This document shows, piece by piece, positions 60,080 to 64,000 of a DNA stretch of 64,000 nucleotides. The stretch comes from Streptomyces sp. V3I8 (GTDB lineage Bacteria > Actinomycetota > Actinomycetes > Streptomycetales > Streptomycetaceae), in the NCBI RefSeq assembly GCF_030817535.1, contig NZ_JAUSZL010000002.1, positions 4,216,001 through 4,280,000 of the forward strand. The letters are read 5' to 3'. Each line of letters begins with the position of its first letter. Position 1 is the stretch's first letter. Under the pieces are notes generated by a model. It saw only the letters and a list, made by a program, of their open reading frames with translations, did not search any database and was not told the DNA's origin. Made by a program: the position numbers and the translations under genes.

Positions 60080-60816
60080 GACGTCGCGGGCTTGATCAGA
60101 TATCCGGCGCCGCGCCGGGTGTGGATCATCGGCTCACGGCCTGCGTCTATCTTGCGGCGCAGGTAGGAGATGTAGAGCTCGACGACGTTGGCCTGTCCGC
60201 CGAAGTCGTACGACCACACGCGGTCGAGTATCTGCGCCTTGCTGAGCACCCGGCGCGGGTTGCGCATCAGGAACCGCAGCAGCTCGAACTCGGTCGCGGT
60301 GAGGTGGATGCCGTCACCCGCCCGCTCCACCTCGTGGCTGTCCTCGTCCAGGGTGAGGTCCCCGACGACGAGCACCGAGTCGGAGCGGCGGTCGGTGGCA
60401 CCGGAACGGCGGATGAGGCCCCGCAGCCGGGCCACGACCTCTTCGAGGCTGAAGGGCTTGGTGACGTAGTCGTCGCCGCCGGCCGTCAGGCCCGCGATCC
60501 GGTCCTCGACCGCGTCCTTCGCGGTCAGGAAGAGAACGGGCACGTCGGGCATCTCCCGGCGCAGCCGGCCGAGGACGGCGAGACCGTCCATGTCCGGCAG
60601 CATCATGTCGAGGACGACGGCGTCGGGCCGGAACTCGCGCGCGGTCTGCACCGCACCGGTCCCGTCGGCCGCGCTGCGGATCTGCCAGCCTTCGTAGCGG
60701 AGGGCCATGGACAGCAGCTCGGTGATCGACAGCTCGTCGTCCACCACCAGCACGCGGACGGGGCTCCCGTCCGGCCTCAGCAGTTCGGTGCGCCCCTGGG
60801 GCGAGGTCGTGGTCAT
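60076..60816 (-). CDS. OmpR family response regulator
   Basis: 246 residues. Receiver domain with D26-D27, phosphoacceptor D70 (VVLDMMLPDMDG) and K120 (DDYVTKPF), then an OmpR-type winged helix (about 150-243, LTATEFELLRFLMRNPRRVL and YISYLRRKIDAG). It is the first gene of the four-gene operon. The ATG at 60816 matches the family; the frame is open to 60885. Confidence 0.95.
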   Translation of the reverse strand: MTTTSPQGRTELLRPDGSPVRVLVVDDELSITELLSMALRYEGWQIRSAADGTGAVQTAREFRPDAVVLDMMLPDMDGLAVLGRLRREMPDVPVLFLTAKDAVEDRIAGLTAGGDDYVTKPFSLEEVVARLRGLIRRSGATDRRSDSVLVVGDLTLDEDSHEVERAGDGIHLTATEFELLRFLMRNPRRVLSKAQILDRVWSYDFGGQANVVELYISYLRRKIDAGREPMIHTRRGAGYLIKPATS

Positions 60817-60950
60817 AGCGGACACATTGCTGGGCCGGTCTGAGAGCACGCTTTCCCCGACCTGTGAATCCCCTGAGAAACACACAGGTACCTCTCAGGG
60901 AACACCTGACGACTCCGCGGGCCTCCGCCGGGCTCCGCCGGGCTCCGTCC

Positions 60951-61856
60951 TCACAGCCCGAACAGCCGCGCCCCGTTGTCATGGCAGATTCCCCGCAGCC
61001 ACTCCTCCCCCAGCCCGAGCCCTTCCAGCGCCCGCAGCTGGTGCATGTACACATAGGGAATGTTCGGGAAGTCGGTCCCGAGCAGGATCCGGTCACCGAG
61101 TGCGGAGAGACGGGGGAGCGCCCGCCGCGGGAACGGGGCGAACTCCTCGCTGAAGTCGGTGAACGCCATCGTCGTGTCCAGCCGCACCTCCCCGTACCGC
61201 TCGGCGAGGTCCAGGAAGTCCTCGTACTCCGGCATCCCCATGTGCGCGATCACCAGCCGCAGCCGCGGATGCCGCGCCAGCACCCGCGCGACCGGCTCCG
61301 GCCCGGTGTGCTTGCCGGGCGAGGGCCCGGAGCCGCAGTGGATCACCACGGGCGTCCCCGCCTCGGCCAGCACGCCCCAGGCCTCGTCGAGAAGCTCGCA
61401 GGCCGGGTCGTACGCCCCCACCTGGACGTGCGCCTTGAAGACCCGCGCCCCGTCGTCCAGCGCCTCCCGCACGTACGCCGCCACGCCCGGCTCCGGGAAC
61501 AGCGTCGCCGTATGGAGGCAGTCGGGGGTCCGCCGGGCGAAGTCGACGGCCCATTGGTTGAGCCACCGCGCCATGCCGGGCTTGTGCGGGTAGAGCATGG
61601 CGGTGAAGGCCCGCACACCGAACTCCCGCAGCAGACCGACCCGTTCGCTTTCCCCGGCCCGGTAGGTGATCGGCCACTCGACACCACCGGTGAGCGGCCC
61701 GAGCGCGTCGAAGTACGCCCAGACCTTCCTCAGGACCGCCTCGGGCATGAAGTGGGTGTGCACGTCGACGAGGCCGGGAAGACCGAGCCCCTCCCAGAAC
61801 CGCCGTACGTCACCGGCCTCGCCCGGCGCCCCCGCCACCTCGTCGACCGCGTCCAC
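60951..61856 (-). CDS. amidohydrolase family protein
   Basis: 301 residues. A TIM-barrel metal hydrolase or decarboxylase of the amidohydrolase_2 type: metal-binding DVHTHFMP near the start, VVIHCGSGPSPGKHTGPEPV, LVIAHMGMPEYEDF and ILLGTDFPNIPYVYM. The GTG at 61856 begins two bases after the upstream stop with GAGGG as ribosome binding site. It is coupled to the monooxygenase-like gene. Substrate unknown. Confidence 0.9.
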   Translation of the reverse strand: MDAVDEVAGAPGEAGDVRRFWEGLGLPGLVDVHTHFMPEAVLRKVWAYFDALGPLTGGVEWPITYRAGESERVGLLREFGVRAFTAMLYPHKPGMARWLNQWAVDFARRTPDCLHTATLFPEPGVAAYVREALDDGARVFKAHVQVGAYDPACELLDEAWGVLAEAGTPVVIHCGSGPSPGKHTGPEPVARVLARHPRLRLVIAHMGMPEYEDFLDLAERYGEVRLDTTMAFTDFSEEFAPFPRRALPRLSALGDRILLGTDFPNIPYVYMHQLRALEGLGLGEEWLRGICHDNGARLFGL

Positions 61857-61858
61857 GC

Positions 61859-62323
61859 TCAGCCCTCTGCCTCTGCCCCTGCCCCTGCTCCTGCTCCCGG
61901 CTCGATGCTTTTCCCGTGCTCGTCCTGCTCTCCACGCTCGAAGCCGTAGCTCCGCTCGACCTTGGCGACGTGCAGTGTGTAGCGCTCGTACCACTCGGCG
62001 CGCCCCCGCTTCTGCGCCGCCCGGTGCTCGGCATCGCTCCGCCAGGCCTCGAGCGCGTCGGCGTCCCGGAAGTACCCGACGGTGACGGTCAGCCCGCCCG
62101 GGGACCCCGCGATGTCCATCCCGAGGAACCCCGGTATCCCCTTGACCCGCTCCTCCATCCGCTCGGCGGTCTCACCGTACGCATCGCTCCCCCCGTCGGC
62201 CGACTCCGTCTTCACCGAGGTGAACACGACGGCGTAGTAGGGCGGTTCATACGCCCTGACGGGCACGACGGGCACGACGGCGGAGGAGGGACGGGGGACA
62301 GGTGCTGACGACTGATGACTCAT
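61859..62323 (-). CDS. antibiotic biosynthesis monooxygenase-like (ABM) protein
   Basis: 154 residues. A ferredoxin-like ABM fold (about 30-130): YYAVVFTSVKTESADG, MEERVKGIPGFLGMDIAG, and VTVGYFRDADALEAWRSDAE with the basic HRAAQKRGRAEWYERY helix. The G-A-E tail comes from a CTGCCC-type repeat (61862-61893). It is probably a heme- or aldehyde-handling or signalling protein; the exact role is unknown. It is transcribed with the amidohydrolase. Confidence 0.9.
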   Translation of the reverse strand: MSHQSSAPVPRPSSAVVPVVPVRAYEPPYYAVVFTSVKTESADGGSDAYGETAERMEERVKGIPGFLGMDIAGSPGGLTVTVGYFRDADALEAWRSDAEHRAAQKRGRAEWYERYTLHVAKVERSYGFERGEQDEHGKSIEPGAGAGAGAEAEG

Positions 62324-62419
62324 GACGCCCACTCTCGGTCCGGCCGCCGTACCACGTCCAGGGCCTTTACCGAAGGGGACCCGCTCGGGATCGATCTCTT
62401 GACCAAGTGCCCGTCCGCC

Positions 62420-63322
62420 TCAGAAGAGTCCGCCCTGAACACCCCCGAACTCCCGCACCGGCACGGTGATGTGGCCGGATCCACTTCGCTCACCCGCCTC
62501 CCCCTCATCCGCCTCCCCCTCACCCGCTCCGGTCAGTTCCCACCCGGTCATGAGCCGGGTGTCGAGCACGACCACCCCGCGCCGGGTCCGCAGATGCAGA
62601 TCGGGCCCGGCGGCGGCCACCAGCTCCCCCCGTACGACCCCGCCCGGCACGAGCTCGGCGACGACGGCGACGGCCGGCGCGAGCCCGTCCAGCCCGAACG
62701 CCCCCGCGTGGTCGACGGCTTCGAACGGCATCCGCTCCAGGGCCTCCGGCCACCGCTGAAGTCCCACGGCCCGCGCATGCAGCTCCCGGACCTCGGCCTC
62801 CCGTATCCCGGTCCCCGGGAGCGCACTGCGTACGGCCCGCTTGGCGTCGTACGCGATCCGGTCCGGCACCCCCAGCGCGGTACGCAGCAACTCCTCACTG
62901 CGCCGGGCGGCCATCAGGGGCCCCCGCCCCAGCCAGGTGAAGACGACGGCTCCCTGCTCCAGCAACCGGGCCGATCCGCGCTCGACGGCGGTGATGCCGA
63001 CCTTGACCATCCCGGGTCCGAACCACGCCAGATAGACGGAGTAGGGCCGGGGGTCGTCGGCGATGGTGTCCGCGGCGACGGAGTGCGCCCGGTCCAGCCG
63101 CGCACACTCCTCGCACCGGGCCCCGACGCTCCGCCCGGACACCGCGGTGCCCGGCGGACAGCTGTTCCCGCGTGCCCCCACACACCGCCGGACGCCCCCG
63201 CCCACGACGGCGAACGCGACCTGCTTCCCCCACGGCAACGCACTACGACGCCCCCCGCCCCACACCAGCACGGGCTCCGACCCGACCCACCGCAGCCCCG
63301 CGCATCTCCACACCTGTGCCAT
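62420..63322 (-). CDS. DUF2797 domain-containing protein
   Basis: 300 residues. The VYLAWFGPGMVKVGITAVER and LLEQGAVVFTWLGRGPLMAA blocks are the DUF2797 signature, which resembles GIY-YIG-type strands. Cysteines in the N-terminal part (RRCVGARGNSCPPG and ARCEECARL) may bind zinc. The ATG at 63322 is chosen; the frame is open to 63490. Function unknown. Confidence 0.88.
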   Translation of the reverse strand: MAQVWRCAGLRWVGSEPVLVWGGGRRSALPWGKQVAFAVVGGGVRRCVGARGNSCPPGTAVSGRSVGARCEECARLDRAHSVAADTIADDPRPYSVYLAWFGPGMVKVGITAVERGSARLLEQGAVVFTWLGRGPLMAARRSEELLRTALGVPDRIAYDAKRAVRSALPGTGIREAEVRELHARAVGLQRWPEALERMPFEAVDHAGAFGLDGLAPAVAVVAELVPGGVVRGELVAAAGPDLHLRTRRGVVVLDTRLMTGWELTGAGEGEADEGEAGERSGSGHITVPVREFGGVQGGLF

Positions 63323-63395
63323 CACCCACGAGCGTAGAGGCCGGCACTGACAACGGGAGGTACGACCGGCACCGGACGAGCCGCCCCGGCGCAGA

Positions 63396-63420
63396 GGCCC
63401 CGGACTCGTCGTCCGGGGCC
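63396..63420 (-). terminator. terminator between the last two genes
   Basis: A perfect 10-bp stem, GGCCCCGGAC with complement around TCGTC, about 100 bp past the stop of the minus-strand gene that follows. Confidence 0.75.
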
Positions 63421-63522
63421 CCTCATCCATGTGATCCATGTGATCAACGGGCATTCGACAGGATACGGATTCCAAGATTCCGAATGCCACGGTTCACGCC
63501 GGCTCACGCCGGTCCACGCTCG

Positions 63523-64000
63523 CTACGAATGATCCCGCAGGACACGCCGGATGGACCCGATGACCTCGTCGATGCCGCTGGACTGCAGCCGGGCCTTCTT
63601 CGAGCTGTCCTCTTCGTCCGTGATACCGACCGTGACGCCCATGGACTGGCCGTTCGACACGCTCACCTCCAGCCGACGCCGCTGGACCTTGCTGAACCGG
63701 ACGGTGTCGGCATCGGGGGTACGGGTGTTCAACTCGTCCAGGGAGACATGGTCGGGAGCAGGTGTGGTCCGGGTCGACACGGAGACCACGTGGTTGTACT
63801 GGTACTCCTCCGTGTCCTCCTTCGACAGGCCGCCCGACAGGAAGTCCAGCGTGCAGTGGAAGAGCGCGAGGTGATGCAGGGTGGGACAGACGACGAGAAC
63901 CTCGTACTCCCTGAACCGCCACACCCCGTCGTCGCCGATTCCGAACCCGCTGAGCTTCGGTCCGTAGAGAACCAGCGGCCTCTTCTCGGGACGTTCGGCC
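63523..64000 (-). CDS. hypothetical protein, 5' part beyond the window
   Basis: The frame is open to the last base. Reading from 63999 gives AERPEKRPLVLYGPKLSGFG and continues through VWRFREYEVLVVCPTLHHLA, so an ATG-like start at 63924 is internal and the gene is longer. The visible 158 residues are a mixed alpha/beta protein with a basic C-terminus (VQRRRLEVSVSNG, GIDEVIGSIRRVLRDHS). No family recognised. Confidence 0.8.
   Translation of the reverse strand, partial: AERPEKRPLVLYGPKLSGFGIGDDGVWRFREYEVLVVCPTLHHLALFHCTLDFLSGGLSKEDTEEYQYNHVVSVSTRTTPAPDHVSLDELNTRTPDADTVRFSKVQRRRLEVSVSNGQSMGVTVGITDEEDSSKKARLQSSGIDEVIGSIRRVLRDHS

Overview
The window is high-GC actinobacterial DNA from a Streptomyces-type chromosome. 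Third codon positions are almost all G or C, GTG starts and ATGA or GTGA stop/start overlaps are common, and the core gene content (purC, purD, dnaX with the SRP RNA beside it, upp, tadA, and a tandem sigF/sigN pair) matches what is known of the central Streptomyces chromosome. Gene identities come from reading translations and motifs; no database search was run.

Layout. 1-1040: end of a NarL-type sensor kinase, its response regulator, tRNA-Gly(GCC) and a terminator. 1056-10148: a mostly minus-strand block with purC, an N,N-dimethylformamidase-like protein, a membrane protein that looks like a degenerate M48 peptidase, purD, dnaX (reading frame broken near 7975) and the 4.5S SRP RNA. 10224-27133: tRNA-Ser(GGA) followed by a 16.8-kb integrated element bounded by a perfect 72-bp direct repeat that starts in the tRNA anticodon loop. 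27265-37838: accessory chromosomal genes: an AraC regulator divergent from an aldo/keto reductase, a CopC/CopD fusion, an SDR and a cupin, and an iron-box-controlled divergent pair (penicillin-acylase/GNAT fusion and siderophore-interacting protein). 38134-50540: small proteins, a LytR_C protein, upp, tadA, tRNA-Ser(CGA), sigF, sigN, and a MarR regulator with an MFS exporter. 50693-64000: YceI, a PPOX/F420-type protein, an MFS exporter with a TetR regulator, a four-gene operon (response regulator, kinase, GT2-GtrA, GT39), an amidohydrolase with a monooxygenase-like protein, a DUF2797 protein and a partial gene running off the end.

The integrated element has the build of an actinomycete integrative and conjugative element (AICE): tyrosine integrase and excisionase next to attL, a DUF3631 ATPase and a primase-polymerase for replication, an FtsK/TraB-type transfer ATPase, several small membrane (Spd-like) and zinc-binding proteins, and a GntR repressor divergent from one long minus-strand transcription unit. 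Three structures in it deserve attention. The first is a symmetric array of 14 GTGGCGG iterons at the 3' end of the replication gene. The second is a repeat cluster just downstream of the transfer ATPase, which could be the transfer locus. The third is a lower-GC cargo block (22.5-26.9 kb) with a membrane protein, a HigB/HigA-ImmA toxin-antitoxin pair with a palindromic operator, and a single-chain McrB-N/nuclease fusion that looks like a modification-dependent restriction enzyme.

A second theme is the number of short in-frame tandem repeats (6-24 bp units) in linkers of many genes here. They have inflated proteins such as the AraC regulator, CopC/CopD and the acylase fusion.
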